Origin: Plantago ovata
Lineage: Eukaryota > Streptophyta > Magnoliopsida > Lamiales > Plantaginaceae
DNA length: 64,000 nucleotides
Assembly (NCBI GenBank): GCA_028274465.1
Contig: CM051455.1
Coordinates: 123,291,462-123,355,461, forward strand
Direction: 5' to 3'
Of the stretch, positions 1 through 11,831 are shown piece by piece. The notes under the pieces are model-generated. The model did no database searches, had not been told where the DNA came from, and saw only the letters and a list, made by a program, of their open reading frames with translations. The stretch's first letter is position 1; every line of letters starts with the position of its first letter. Made by a program: the position numbers and the translations under genes.

Positions 1-1
1 A

Positions 2-1531
2 CTAGAGCCAGTCACCTTTATGCCTAATACCTAGATTAGCATAATGTCTTAAGTGGACATCCACTGATAAGACCTTGGTGAAAGGATCTGCCACGTTGTC
101 CGTGGTAGAGACACGTTCTATACTAACTTCTCCTCTATCAATAATCTCACGTATAACGTGATACTTTCTAAGTACATGTTTGTTCTTGTTTGTAGATCTA
201 GGCTCCTTAGCTTGAGCGACGGCGCCCGTATTATCCCAATAAATCGTTATTGGACTAGGAGCAGGAACAACCCTCAATTCCTTCAAGAACTCTGAAATTC
301 AAACAGCTTCTTTCGATGCTTCTGATTCAGTAATGCACTCGGCTTCTGTGGATGAGTCAGCAATCGTGGCTTGCTGAGAACTCTTCCAACAGATAGCTCC
401 TCCGTTCAATTTGAATACGTATCCTGTCTGTGACTCAAAGTCATCAGGATCTGATTCAAATCCAGCGTCGACATAACCAGACATCTTTAATTCTGGTTCT
501 CCATCAAACACCAAGAACATCTCTTTAGTCCGTCGAAGGTACTTAAGATTGTTCTATACAGCTGTCCAGTGAGGTACTCCTGGATTCTGTTGGTGTCGAC
601 AAGTGACACTAAGCGCATACGCCACATCGGGCCTTGTGCAATTCATTGCACACAATATAGACTCTACTGCCGAAGCATAGGGCACACGACTCATTGCATT
701 TCTTTCTTCATCAGTTTTAGGACTATCCTTAACTGATAAGACAATCCCATGCCTAGCTGCGAGAAAGCCTCTCTTTGAGTCGTCCATCTTATAACGCTTC
801 AGTATTTTGTTGATGTAGGTGGACTGTGTCAATCCTAACATCCCCTTGGATATATCTCTATAGATCTTGATCCCTAGGATGTAGTTCGCTTCACCCAAGT
901 CCTTCATCGAGAAGGTACTTGATAACCAAACTTTAGTCTCTTCTAGCATAGAGACATTGTTTCCCATGATCAAAATGTCATCATCATAAATGATCATGAA
1001 AACGACTCCCTTGTCGCTGTGCCTAGTGTAGACACAGGGATCTTCCTTGCTTCTGATGAAGACAAATGATTTGACAGCTTCATCAAAGCGGATATTCCAG
1101 CTCCTAGACGCTTGCTTTAGCCTATAGATGGATCTTTGTGATTTGCATACAGCAGTCGGCCTGGTTTTACTAATAAAACCTTCCGGCTGTACCATATAGA
1201 CCTCTTCCTCAAGGTTGCCATTGAGGAAGGCAGTCTTTACATCCATCTGCCAGATATCATAATCATAGTAGGCAGCTATCGCAAGTAGAATTCGAATGGA
1301 CTTCAATTTTTCTACCGGTGAAAAGGTTTCATCGTAATCGATGCCATACCTTTGTGTATAGCCTTTCGCCACAAGTCTAGCCTTGTGCGTTTGTACCTTG
1401 CCATCGGCATCTGTCTTTTGTTTGAAGACCCATTTGCACCCAATAGGTCTAACCCATTGGGGCAAGTCTACCAAGTTCCAAACTTGGTTCAGGTACATGG
1501 AGTCAATTCCAATTCCATGGCCTCTTGCCAT
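2..1531 (-). pseudogene. Copia-1 reverse transcriptase and RNase H (decayed)
   Basis: The product would copy element RNA into DNA. The RT part (554-1531) shows the copia signatures GCKWVFKQK, KARLVAKGYTQ, DVKTAFLNG and the active-site loop. That loop reads YDDD instead of the usual YVDD, so a hydrophobic residue has been replaced. RNase H follows with STEAE and the WDNTGAV block and ends at a TAG at 2-4. Two in-frame stops break the reading frame, a TGA at 299-301 and a TAG at about 554-556, and the frame is also lost near 1500. All the pieces between the first two breaks are in one frame, so they are point nonsense changes in a dead copy. Confidence 0.9.
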
Positions 1532-2824
1532 TTGTCTGAGTCAATATCAATTATTTCCTGTTTGTAGGTCTCGGGATCTTCCCGATCTGATAAGCCGACA
1601 TCAAGTTCACTGATGTCTTCTATCATAAGGCTTTGCTTCTGAGGTCCTCTTAGGATCCTCTTCGACCTACGGAGCTCGACTGGTTCTGGTGCTTTTCCTT
1701 TCTGGCTTCGTGTAACACGAACATTATCAGTGGGAACTGATGCAGCTGGTCGCGACCCGCGACCCTGTTCCCTAGCGGGAGGATGCTCTTGTGCAACTTG
1801 TTGCACATGTTGATTGACAACGGGTTCTATTGGTGTGGTTTCAACTGTTGATCTAATCACAGGACTCCCACTGACTATGACATGCCTAGCAAGTGTCATA
1901 TCATTACCCTTGTCTGCTTCCAAAGCTCCCACTGAACTTGAGTCCAAATCAGATGATTTAGAGAACTCATGTTCGCGCGTGTCAAAGTCTTGAATTTCTT
2001 CAAGTTCTATCATGTCATCTAACCTCTCTTCTTCGAGGTATTATGCTACTAAAAACTTTTCTAGATACTATCACCTTGTGATCTTCTGCATGATAGAATT
2101 CATAACCTCTCGTCTAACGAGGATAGCCTATGAAATATACTTTGACACCCTTGGCATCTAACTTATCAGTGAGCATCAGTTTGACTATCGCAAGACAGCC
2201 CCAAAGTCTAAGATAGCCCAGTGAGGGCTTCTTTCCTTTCCATAACTCATAAGGAGTTTTCTCCACTGATTTAGATGGTACACGGTTCAGAATGTAGATT
2301 GCAGTTTGTAGTGCATATCCCCATAGACATATTGGAAGAGTCGGGAATCCAATCATTGATCTCACCATGTCTAACAGGGTTCGATTCCTTCTCTCAGACA
2401 CACCATTCAATTGTGGTGTTCCAGGAGGGGTCCATTGCGATTGAATTCCATTTTCCTTCAAGTAGTCGATAAATTCTTCACTAAGGTATTCACCTCCTCG
2501 ATCTGATCGAAGAGTGACTATCCTTAGGTTCAATTCATTCTCGACCTTATTCCTAAACTCCTTGAATTTCCCAAAGGTCTCAGATTTATTCTTCATAAGA
2601 TAAATATATCCATACCTTGAGAAATCGTCAGTAAAGGTAATGAAGTAAGGAAAACCCCCACGCGCATGGACTTTAAAAGGTCCACATACATCGGTATGTA
2701 TGAGCTCTAAGCAGCGAGTGGCACGAACACCTTGTCCAACAAAAGGTTTGTTCGTCATCTTACCCTTAACACATGATTCACATGTACCATATGATTCAAA
2801 ATCAAATGGTTCTAAGTAGTCCAA
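1489..2824 (-). pseudogene. Copia-1 integrase and IN-RT linker (decayed)
   Basis: This is the integrase of the same element, which joins the DNA copy to the host chromosome. The catalytic triad is visible as Asp in HTDVCGPF, Asp in RSDRGGEY and Glu in [10 protein letters not shown], and a C-x2-C pair (CESCVKGK) belongs to the preceding zinc-binding region. The linker at 1489-2013 is Pro/Ser/charged-rich, as is usual between copia integrase and RT. The frame is lost between 2013 and 2114. Because a frameshift separates the linker from RT, no continuous polyprotein is possible. Confidence 0.88.
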
Positions 2825-2829
2825 CTTCC

Positions 2830-3816
2830 TTAGTCTTTGAATCGTGTTTCATTGATATGGCCTAGCTGACAATGCTGTAGATAAGATGGATCATTCTTCC
2901 TACTTGAAGACGGTGGTTTGTTATGTATTTGAAATAAAGGTAGACTACTTTGCAAAATATATAAACCATTCACTAAGCGAGCTTTTCCATAATACTGGTC
3001 ATTTAATGAAAAGTAACAAGTATTAGGAAAAACCCAAATTGTCCAACAATGGAATGGAAATAATATTTCTGACAATGGATGGAACATAATAAAATTTATC
3101 AAGTTCTAAACATTGTCCTGAAGGTAAATCTATCTTGCAGCGTCCAACGCGTTTGGCTTCGACTGGATTGCTGTTCCCAACATGCAAGTCGATTTCACCT
3201 TGCTTGACTAGCCTGTGTTCAATGGGCCCCTGCACATTATTACAAATGTGCGAGCCACAGGCTGTATCTAATACCCAACCATTGGAGTCAAAAGTATTCA
3301 TGTTTATTTCAATAACAAACATACCTGAGTTAGAAGCCGGCGGCTTCTTAGCTTGATCTGCCCTTAGCTTAGGGCAATCTCTTTTCCAATGCCCTTTCTG
3401 CTTACAGAAAAGATATTCATCTGTGTGTACCATTCCTCTCCTCTTGAACCTCCTTTTCTGGTTCAGACGCTTAGGCTTATCACTCGAAGTGTTACCCTTG
3501 GCTCCCGACTTTCCCTTACCCATAGCACCTTTGTTTCTCGGGTTTGTGTTAGACGGTTGCCTAACAAACATGATTGACTTTTCCTTCTTAGGAAGAGTTT
3601 GATCATATGTCTTTAGCAGATTATGGAGTTTAGGCAGTGTTACGTCCTTCGCATTCATGGTGGTTAACGATGAACTGCGAATACGAACTCGACAATGATT
3701 GAAGGACAAAGATCACCATGATCTTATTCTCATCTTGAGAACATGTTCATACATGTTCCCTCCTTCATTGAGCTTGCATTCGTGTATCTCTTTGATCAAA
3801 TCAAATTCAACACTTC
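2830..3816 (-). pseudogene. Copia-1 gag C-terminus, protease and GAG-pre-integrase (decayed)
   Basis: Right to left, this holds the distal gag, a basic region, a zinc knuckle, the aspartic protease and the GAG-pre-integrase domain. The knuckle reads YLFCKQKGHWKRDC, so the first of the three Cys is a Tyr (TAT in place of TGT). The protease active site is LDTACGSHIC at about 3270. At 3713-3816 the gag segment containing VEFDLIKEIHECKLNEGG is in the correct position to continue the gag half at 25714-26059, which shows that one gene was split. Frameshifts occur near 3050 and 3710. Confidence 0.85.
3812..3816. repeat. Target-site duplication ACTTC (left)
   Basis: The five bases ACTTC directly precede the LTR start TGTTAGG and recur directly after the distal LTR end at 25714-25718. 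A five-base duplication is normal for copia integrase. It shows that the outer LTRs come from one insertion. Confidence 0.93.
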
Positions 3817-3995
3817 TGTTAGGAAACTTGTAATTTTGATGAGCAATTAACCATGCTAAATTAAGAACAGTCCAGTAAGTAGTACTCTTAAGGTCCATAG
3901 GAATTTAGAATTTTAAGGACATTGTAAAAGAGGAACGTTTGCTGATGACTTAGTTAGGTGTTAGATAAGTTATTTCTTTTGTGTATGACGTATTT

Positions 3996-4114
3996 TATTT
4001 TCTGAGAAGAAAATATCTTATTGACACATTAGCGTACGACGTATTTTATTTTCTGAAAAGAAAATATCTTATTGATGCTTAGCTTTAATGAATCTTATTT
4101 TCTGAAAAGAAAAT
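3996..4114 (+). repeat. Three U3 hairpins with GNRA-type loops
   Basis: Three tandem inverted repeats have arms TATTTTCT and AGAAAATA around the loops GAGA (3996-4015), GAAA (4047-4066) and GAAA (4097-4114, arm one pair shorter). The loops fit GNRA on the sense strand. The units lie about 50 bp apart with related spacers, so they form a tandem repeat of hairpins in U3. The 3' LTR has the same array, with one C lost in the first unit. Confidence 0.75.
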
Positions 4115-4195
4115 GACCTATTGAAGCATTTGCTGAAGATATATTTTGTTTATTACAAACAAATTATTGAAGCAAATAAGAAACCGGTCAGAATC

Positions 4196-4256
4196 TTGAA
4201 GACTTTTGAAGATTTGAAGATTTGAAGACTTGAAGACTTGAAGATTGCTGAAGACT
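4196..4256 (+). repeat. TTGAAGA short tandem repeat in U3
   Basis: About seven imperfect copies of TTGAAGAC/T lie head to tail just upstream of the promoter region. The same array is in the 3' LTR near 24412-24470 with a small base difference. Arrays of this kind in U3 can act as transcription factor sites. No specific factor is recognised. Confidence 0.7.
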
Positions 4257-4589
4257 GGTAAGGCACGTGTTTACTCAGAAAGTGGAATGTTCATCAACAA
4301 CATTGCATAAGTGAAAATCTGAAAGACAGAGTATGTTGTGCTTGCTGAAACTGAGACTGAACACTTGCTGATAAACATATGTGACCTCTTGCTGAATGTA
4401 CGACATTTTGCGCTCCAAAGTTACTATTTAAATTCTATTCAAATGTGCATTTAATGCAAAGCTTACACGCAAAGGACATGAAGACTAGAAGACAAACAAA
4501 GTCGCTGCTGAAAGTACAAAAGCAAGATAGTGACATGTTAAGGAACAAAAGCCTTAGGATTTGAAATTCAAACGGCTCCTTACTTGCAC

Positions 4590-4598
4590 TATAAATAG
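4590..4598 (+). promoter_or_regulatory. LTR TATA box
   Basis: TATAAATAG, a strong plant TATA-box match, lies about 770 bp into the LTR. The identical sequence is at 24799-24807 in the 3' LTR. Genomic RNA would be expected to start about 30 bp downstream, which places the U3/R boundary near 4620. Confidence 0.75.
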
Positions 4599-5502
4599 AG
4601 GTCATCCGGCAAAGAGTTGAAGTGTGTAAACAACGTGATCAAACTCTCACTTGTGCTTAAAAACTCACAAACCTTCAATCACTCTTACTGCCATTGATCC
4701 GTTCCAAGACTTAAAGCTTGAAAAAGCTACTTGTGAAGAAGTAGAACAAACTCGGCTAAGAAATTAGTTAAGTGTTCTTTCTTTCGAACAAGAACAAGTC
4801 TTGACACCAGAAACAATCAAACTTGTTTACTGCAAAGTATTCCAAGTTGTGTTTCTTAGATTACTTGTTGTAACTGAATAAGTTATAATTAAGTCATCTC
4901 ACCCCAAAACTCTCTAACTGAAAATACACCCTTTCAGGCGTGATATTCAGGGGGAACTTAATCGAGCATAGTTTTGCTGATTAAAAGTACCAAGTTTGGT
5001 GGAGAACAAGGTTGAGTTCTCTAGTTTAGATTGGAGACAAAGCAAGTGCGCTTTGGTTTCTGTTGAATCGCTTTAGATAGGAGATTGTAAGGAACCTCAA
5101 TCATATCTTAGTGGATTCAATCCTAGAAAGGACAAAGTGGATTAGTTGAGAGATTACGCCACTCTCAGATACCACTATAAAAGCGTTTGTGTGATTTACT
5201 TACTGCATTTAGCTTTCAGCAAATTATATCTGTTTGTACACAGTCACTCACTTCACTTGCTGAAAACTCTTTACTTGCTGAAAGAGCACTTATTGTTTCA
5301 AAGACTTCCGCTCTCTGATTTTAAGTATCAGCAAACCAAGCTACTGAAAAGTAACTTACGCTTGCTGAGAAAGTTAAGTATCAACAACCTCATTACTGAA
5401 AAGTAATAAGTACTTGCTGAGAAAGTTTTTAAACGACGAAAGTTTGAAAAGACTATTCACCCCCCCTCTAGTCTTTTCTTGTTGTTTAAAGGGACCAACA
5501 AG

Positions 5503-5514
5503 TGGTATCAGAGC
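5503..5514 (+). other. Primer binding site (initiator tRNA-Met type)
   Basis: TGGTATCAGAGC starts two bases after the LTR end. It is the standard plant copia PBS, complementary to the 3' end of initiator tRNA-Met, and fixes the element's orientation as plus. Confidence 0.93.
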
Positions 5515-5612
5515 AGGAGGTTCTTTAGCCTTCTGCACTGAACCTAGATCCCCTTAAGTGCTTTCTGTAAATCACTCTCACTTGATCAGTTTGGTAGTGC
5601 TTTGCTGACAAG

Positions 5613-8031
5613 ATGTCTTTAGGAGATGCTCCCTTGCTGAAGCTGGAAAATTACGAGAAATGGCGAAACAACATGATGCTACATCTTGAGGCCATTAGTG
5701 ATGAAATGGTAACCGTCATTAATGATGGACCTATCAAGATCACTAAGATTGAAAGGAGTTTCCCTCACAAGACCACTGAAGCTGGGAAGGAAACCATCCT
5801 TGGCGAACCATCAGATACTGTTGTGCCAAAACCAAGAGAGGAATGGACTTCTGACGAAGCTAAGAGATTCCGTCTTGATGGCCAAGCAAGAAACATCATC
5901 ATCAGATCAACTCCGGATACCATACAGTGCAAACTGTGGGGTGCTAAGACTGCAAAGGAAGCTTGGAAAATGGTTCAAGATCTTTGTGCTGGATCTGACA
6001 AGACCAAGGAAAACAAACTTGAAGTACTTAAATTAAAGTTTCAAAACTTTAAGCAAGGTGCTAACGAGTCACTGGAAGACTTGGACTTCAGATTCACAAC
6101 TCTTGTTAGTGAAATGGCAGCGCTGGGTGTTGGAAATCTTTATTCAGATTCTGAGAAAGTGAAAACTATCATCAGAAGTTTGAATCAAGAATGGATCCAT
6201 ACTCAGAATTTCTATTATAATCAAGGAATGCCTGACATTACACCAACAAAGTTGTTCTCTCATCTTGCTACTGTCAATTATGAGACAAAGCAAAGAGAAA
6301 ATGTGTTTGCTGAAAAATCGCAAAACATTGCTCTTGCTGCAAAGCCGTCGTCTTCTGAAAAGAAGAATGATAAAGAGCCTGCTGATGAAAATGCTTTCGT
6401 TGTTAAAAACATGAAGAAGTTCATTAGTAAGGAACTTGAAAGGCGAAAAGCAAAAGAGAAGCTGAAAAAGCATCTTGGTAACAACTACCATAAGTACAAG
6501 AATGATACTAGCTCGCTGAACAAGCAAGCTCAGCAAGCTACATCATCAGAAGAACCAGCAGTTGGAAATGATCTATGTTTTTACTTCAAAAAGCCTGGAC
6601 ACCTCAAAGCTAATTGCCCTTTGCTGAAAGGCAAGTCTGCTGAAAAGAAGAAGAAGTTCAAAAGAGCTTTCATTGCTGAAGAAAAGAAGAAGCTTCAAGC
6701 AAAAATCGATGCATTGTGTATTGATACAAGCTCAGAAGACAGTGAGGATGAAAGTTCAGACACCGACGATGAAGAATCCACTCTAGACGTGGAGATTGGC
6801 AAAAAAGTGTGTGGAATAGCTATGGAAGCTTATCCAGATGTGTCGAACTACGAATTCTGCCTCATGGCCGGTCAGGTAAATAACTCTACCTCTGACTCAG
6901 AATCAGAAAGTGAAGACGAGATTGACCTTGACAAGATTCAAGGAGAAATCGAAAGATTTCAGAAAACTCTAAGCAAACAGCAAGAGAAACTTTAACTTGC
7001 TGAAACTCTGACCAAGCAAACTACTGAAAAGTATGTTTTGCTGAAGGAAGAGACAGAAGAAAAGGATGCTGAAATAAGGCGTCTTAAGAAGTTGATTGCT
7101 GAGGCTGCAGAGAAGAATTCTCAAATGGCATTAGAATTGGAAGAGTATCAGTCCTCAATTCTAAAGTTACTTGCTGAAATCCAAGAGATGAAAAAGATGA
7201 AAATCAATTTCAAATCCTATGTGGAAGCAAGTAATACGCTGACTGAACTAAACTCTTACTTGAGAGATCCATCTCAGAAAGAAGGTTTAGGAGCAACGTG
7301 TGAAGGTGATAACGTAGAAATCTTGAGAAAAGATAAATCACCTCTCCTTTGTACGTGCTACTGATAGTAGTCCACCAGTGATCTATCAGTTTGGTCAAAC
7401 TAAGGTTGCTGAAACATGCAATCAAGTACCTATGACCATAAAGCCCGTTGTTGCTACACAAAGTAACAAGACTTTAAAAGGAAAACAGGGTGCTGAGAAG
7501 CAAACTGGAAAGAAAAAGAATGCCGTGAAGCATTCCGCCAAACAAGTTGCTGAAAAGCAAGTTGTTAAGACTAAAGGCAAGATTACCAAAAGTAATCAGA
7601 AGTCCTTTGCTGACAAACCTGAATTAAGTAAGGTTGCTGAAGCTAAAGCTCAGCATTCTCCAAAGAGTGGACTCGGTTTCAAAACCAAGCAAAGTCAACT
7701 CTTTCATGAGTATAAGCAAAGTCAGCAAAGATACTTCAAAGAGATGAAGAAAACCAAGCCTAAGAGTTCTGAAAAGACTCCAAATGCTAGGACTAGAAGG
7801 AACCTTGCTAGAAAAGAACTTACTGAAAAGTATGTTCAGCAAAAAGGTCAACAGAGCAAGACACCACATCAGAAAGTGGATTTGACCAGCACGAGTCAAA
7901 AGTCTTTCAGCTCAAATCCTCCTAGTTCCTCAGCAAGTAGAAAACAAGTCAAAGTTGAAAAACTTCAGACTTGGGTTTCCACTGGACGCATTCTTGAACA
8001 TGTTAATGGACATCCATCATTTGATAATTAA
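5613..8031 (+). pseudogene. Giant-element gag (nucleocapsid precursor, broken)
   Basis: Gag would form the particle that packages element RNA. The chosen ATG opens MSLGDAPLLKLENYEKW, the usual copia gag N-terminus ahead of a UBN2-like domain (about residues 1-230). A zinc knuckle follows at residues 322-335, but the second Cys is Phe (TTC at 6585-6587), so C-x2-C-x4-H-x4-C is incomplete. Acidic and coiled-coil segments follow. A TAA at 6993-6995 stops the frame, although the same frame remains open to 7364 through a strong coiled coil. A shift near 7365 leads into a Lys-rich region at 7378-8031. The length and coiled coils fit Sirevirus gag. TTGCTGAA words recur throughout. Confidence 0.85.
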
Positions 8032-8054
8032 CTTGTTTGCTCTTGATTGTGTAG

Positions 8055-11000
8055 ACTGCAGCCACGGAGACAAACGATGCAATCTGGCACTTTGATAGTG
8101 GTTGTGGAAAGCACATGACGGGCAACAAGAATAACCTTATAAACTATAGACGGTGGTCTAAAGGTCCAACAATAAGGTTTGCTGGTGGAGGCTCCGGATC
8201 TACAAAAGACTATGGTGATGTGAAGTTGGGATGCATAACCATTTCTGGAGTTCTTTATGTCAAAAATCTTAAGTTTAACCTTTTCAGCATGAGTCAATTT
8301 CCTGACAAAGGATACTTCATCGAAATTAAAAGTGATGAATGTAAACTTGTAGATTTTGAGACTAAAAAGGTTATAATGATTGCAAGAAGATCCGGAGGCT
8401 TGTACACCGTTGATTGGTCTTCAGCAAACGTTGAAAAATGCCTTGTCTCAGATCATGATTGCCTTGCTGAAAAAGCATGGTTATGGCATAAACGAACAAG
8501 TCATCTAAACTTCAAGACGCTGAATAAACTGTCTAAAAAGGCACTTGTAGTTGGATTACCTAGGGTTACTTTTAAGAAGGATGGTGTTTGCAATGCATGT
8601 CAGCAAGGAAAGCAAACCAAATCTTCTTTCAAGAACAAGGCAGTACCGTCAACTACAAAACCTTTACAACTCTTACACATGGACTTGTTTGAATCTTATT
8701 CAACAAGCTATGCTGGTAAGAAGTATGGTCTAGTCGTGGTAGATGACTATTTAAGATTCACTTGGGTAGTGTTCATCAAGCACAAATCTGAAACCAAGAC
8801 TGAAATACCTAACTTGCTGAATAAGCTTGAAGTCATGAAAAATGACAAGGTAAAAGTCATAAGGACAGACCATGGTACTGAGTTTGTAAACCAGTACATA
8901 ACTGAATATTGTACCTCCAAAGGTATTCAACATCAGTTATCCTCAGTAAGGACACCACAGCAAAACGGTGTTGCTGAACGGAAGAATCGTACTCTGAAAG
9001 AAGCCGCAAGAACAATGCTTGCTGACACTGAAATAAGTGAGGCTTACTGGGTTGAAGCGATTAATACCGCCTGCTATACTCAGAATAGATGTTTGATTAC
9101 TGAGGAATACAACAAAACTCCTTATGAATTGTTTGTTGGTAGACCTCCTAACATCACTCATTTAAGAGTATTTGGTTGCAAGTTTTTCGTTCTTAACAAT
9201 GGTAGAGAATACCTAAGAACATTTCAACCAAAGGCAGACGAAGCGATATTTCTTGGCTACTCCTTGCACAGTAAAGCTTATAGAGTTTACAACAAAAAGG
9301 CACAAAAGATTGAAGAATCTGTGCATGTTGTATTCTACGAAAAGTCACAAGGTGTGCCTGCTGAAGAAGAAATATCAGAATGTATGAAAAAGCTAATCAT
9401 ACATGAGCAAAGAACTGAATCTGATGCTAGGCAAATCAAGTCAATTGAACTAAATGATGATTCTGACAATGACTCTCCTCCCCCAAGTCATGACAAGATA
9501 AAAATAGTTCATGACAAAGAATTTCCAGCAAAAGATGCAGTTGCTCCGGAAGTTGCTGAAATTACGCAATCTCCAGTGCCTGCTGGTGAAATACCTCATT
9601 CCAGCAATGCTGAACAAGCAGTTGCTGACGAACAAATCTCAGCAGAGACACAAATTCCCAGTAGTATTGAACAAGTACATACTGAAGAGTCACATGCTGA
9701 TGAGCAAACATATCCTGATCCAACAAACAGGAAACCTGTTAATAAATGGATTAGAGATCATCCCTCTACGGATATGGTTGGCGATATTAATAAACGCCAA
9801 GTGACTAGATCCAAAGCTACTCAAGGACTTGCTGAAGAAGCAACTGTCGTAGAAGTAGAATCTTTATTCTCTTGCTTTGTTTCAGAAATTGAACCTAAAA
9901 CCATAGAAGAAGCTTTGAAGCATTCTGAATGGATAAAGGCAATGCAAGAAGAATTGGATCAATTTGAAAGAAACAAAGTCTGGAAACTTGTGCCACTTGC
10001 TGAAAATAAGAAAGCTATTGGTACAAAGTGGGTGTTCAGAAACAAGCTGAGCGAGTCTGGTGAAGTAACAAGAAACAAAGCACGCTTAGTTGCTCAAAGT
10101 TACTGTCAGACTGAAGGATTGGACTATGATGAGTCTTATGCTCAAGTTGCAAGATTGGATGCAATTAGGCTTTTCTTGGCCTTTGCTGCTCACAATGACT
10201 TCATTGTTTACCAAATGGATGTTAAGAGTGCATTCTTAAATGGTGAACTTGCTGAAGAAGTCTACCTAGAGCAACCCCCTGGCTTTGAACTTCCCTAAAA
10301 AATCAAGATGGTATACAAGCTTCAGAAAGCTGTATATGGTCTAAAGCAAGCACCAAGAGCATGGTATGATACCTTGGCTAAGTTCTTGCTGGAAAATGAT
10401 TTCAAGAAAGGTGAAGTTGACAAAACTCTTTTTACCATGAACCATGATGGTAAATTAATCTTAGTTCAAATTTATGTGGATGACATAATTTTTGGATCTA
10501 AGGACAAGCAACTTTGTGATGATTTTGCCAAACTCATGACTAATAAGTTTGAAATGAGTATGATGGGAAAATTGAATTATTTCCTAGGGTTGCAAGTCAA
10601 GCAACTCAAAGATGGAATATTCATAAATCAAGCAAAGTATGCGAAAGAAATGCTCATAAAGTTTAGGATCAAAGAGGATGAGAAACCTGAAAAGATCCCT
10701 ATGAGTGTTGGTACCAAATTGGGCTATACTAAAGAGGACAAAAGTGTTGAAAACACAAGTATAGGAAGCTCATTGGTTCCTTGTTGTATCTAACAGCAAG
10801 TAGACCTGACATTCAGTATGCTGTTTGTGTGTGTGCAAGATTCCAATCTGATCCAAGAGAATCACACTACAAAAAGGCAATTAAATACTGAAATATGTTA
10901 AAGGTACAGTCAATGTTGGATTATGGTATCCTAAAGATTCTGGACTTGAATTGGTTGGCTATTCTGATGCTGATCATGGTGGATCAACTCTTGATAGAAA

Positions 11001-11420
11001 AAGTACCTCTGGAACTTGTCAGTTTTGGGTACTAGATTAATATCATGGTTCAGCAAGAAGCAAACGTGTGTCGCCAATTCATCTACTGAATCTGAATACA
11101 TTGCAGCTGGTTGTTGCACAGCTCAAATCCTATGGATTCAGCAACAATTAAGAGATTATGGTATTTCTACAAAGAAAACACCAATCTTTTGTGATAATAC
11201 AAGTGCTATTGCAATTACGCAAAATCCTAAGTTTCACTCTAGGACTAAGCACATTGATATTAGACATCATTTCATTAGAGATCATGTGGAAAAAGGTGAT
11301 ATTGAGGTTGTGAAAGTAGGTACTGAAGATCAGCTTGCTGACATCTTTACCAAGCCCCTACCGGATAATAGGTTCGCAATGCTAAGGTATAACCTTGGAT
11401 TGATTGAACTACCTCAATAA
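8055..11420 (+). pseudogene. Giant-element pol, copy A (PR-IN-RT-RH)
   Basis: The polyprotein has all copia domains in order. The protease motif is [10 protein letters not shown] with Asp at 8094. GAG-pre-integrase shows H-x4-H and C-x2-C. Integrase Asp 8682, Asp 8868 and Glu 8976 give a DD35E spacing. RT contains YVDD at 10473-10484, and RNase H has STESEY and FCDNTSA and ends with TAA at 11418-11420. The frame is open from 8055 to a TAA at 10296-10298, which copy B does not have. It resumes in the same frame at 10308 and is lost near 10750-11016 by indels. Gag and pol are separated by stops and a frame change near 8030-8054. Confidence 0.93.
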
Positions 11421-11438
11421 AGGATACACTTGGCAGAA

Positions 11439-11800
11439 TGCTGAAACAGGTATTCAGCAAGCCAAAGTATTCCTGTCCAAAAGACCAAGTCACTAATTTC
11501 TTCTAGGAAATGATAAGTCACAACATGATTGCTGAAACAGGCATTCAGCAAGTAATTCCTTCAAAACAGGTATTTGTTAGGAAACTTGACCATTTGCTGA
11601 GACAGGCACTCAGTAAGTGAAAGAACTTAAGGATTGCTGAGACGGGTACTCAGACAATCAAAGATACTGAAACAGGTATTCAAGTATCAAAGGAATTTTC
11701 TGAGACGGGAACTCAGAAAAAGAGCAAAAGTTCATCTCTCAGATTTTACCAAAGGATGTCTCAAGTGCAAAAGAATTTACTGATACGGAAAATCAGAAAT
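11439..11800 (+). repeat. Array of eight hairpins after pol, copy A
   Basis: Eight inverted repeats, each with a seven-nucleotide loop, follow the pol stop: 11439-11459, 11529-11551, 11562-11576, 11591-11619, 11632-11659, 11663-11688, 11696-11720 and 11775-11800. Loops are ACAGGTA, ACAGGCA, ACAGGTA, ACAGGCA, ACGGGTA, ACAGGTA, ACGGGAA and ACGGAAA. Apical pairs vary together (CTGAA/TTCAG, CTGAG/CTCAG, CTGAT/ATCAG), and the outer arms are different but complementary in each unit, for example GATTG/CAATC, GATAC/GTATC and TTTT/AAAA. Three hairpins have a single bulged A. No ORF runs through the array. The function is unknown; an RNA-level role such as packaging, stability or 3' processing is inferred. 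Confidence 0.85.
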
Positions 11801-11831
11801 GTCTTTTAAACTTAGAAAATATGAGATATCT

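Larger units (their letters stand above)
1..3816 (-). mobile_element. Copia-1, 3' part of a Ty1/copia element
   Basis: This is the pol and distal gag part of a minus-strand Ty1/copia retrotransposon. Read right to left, the order is gag C-terminus, zinc knuckle, protease, GAG-pre-integrase, integrase, reverse transcriptase, RNase H, which is the copia order (integrase before RT). It ends abruptly at 3816, where the giant element begins, and its gag resumes at 25714. The pol stop codon lies at positions 2-4, so the 3' LTR is outside the window. The copy is inactive because several stops and frameshifts interrupt every domain. The lineage within copia is not certain. Confidence 0.9.
3817..5500 (+). 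repeat. 5' LTR of the giant element
   Basis: It starts TGTTAGGAAACTTG and ends GGGACCAACA, so it has the TG...CA ends of retroviral-type LTRs. It is about 1684 bp and near-identical to 24028-25713, which points to a relatively recent insertion. U3 contains three hairpins and a short purine-rich tandem repeat, followed by a TATA box. An AGGGGGAA tract at 4949-4957 resembles the polypurine signal. Confidence 0.95.

Noticed and set aside
5503-5514. Part of a tRNA gene
   Set aside because: Only the 12-base primer-binding complement is present next to an LTR. No cloverleaf surrounds it.
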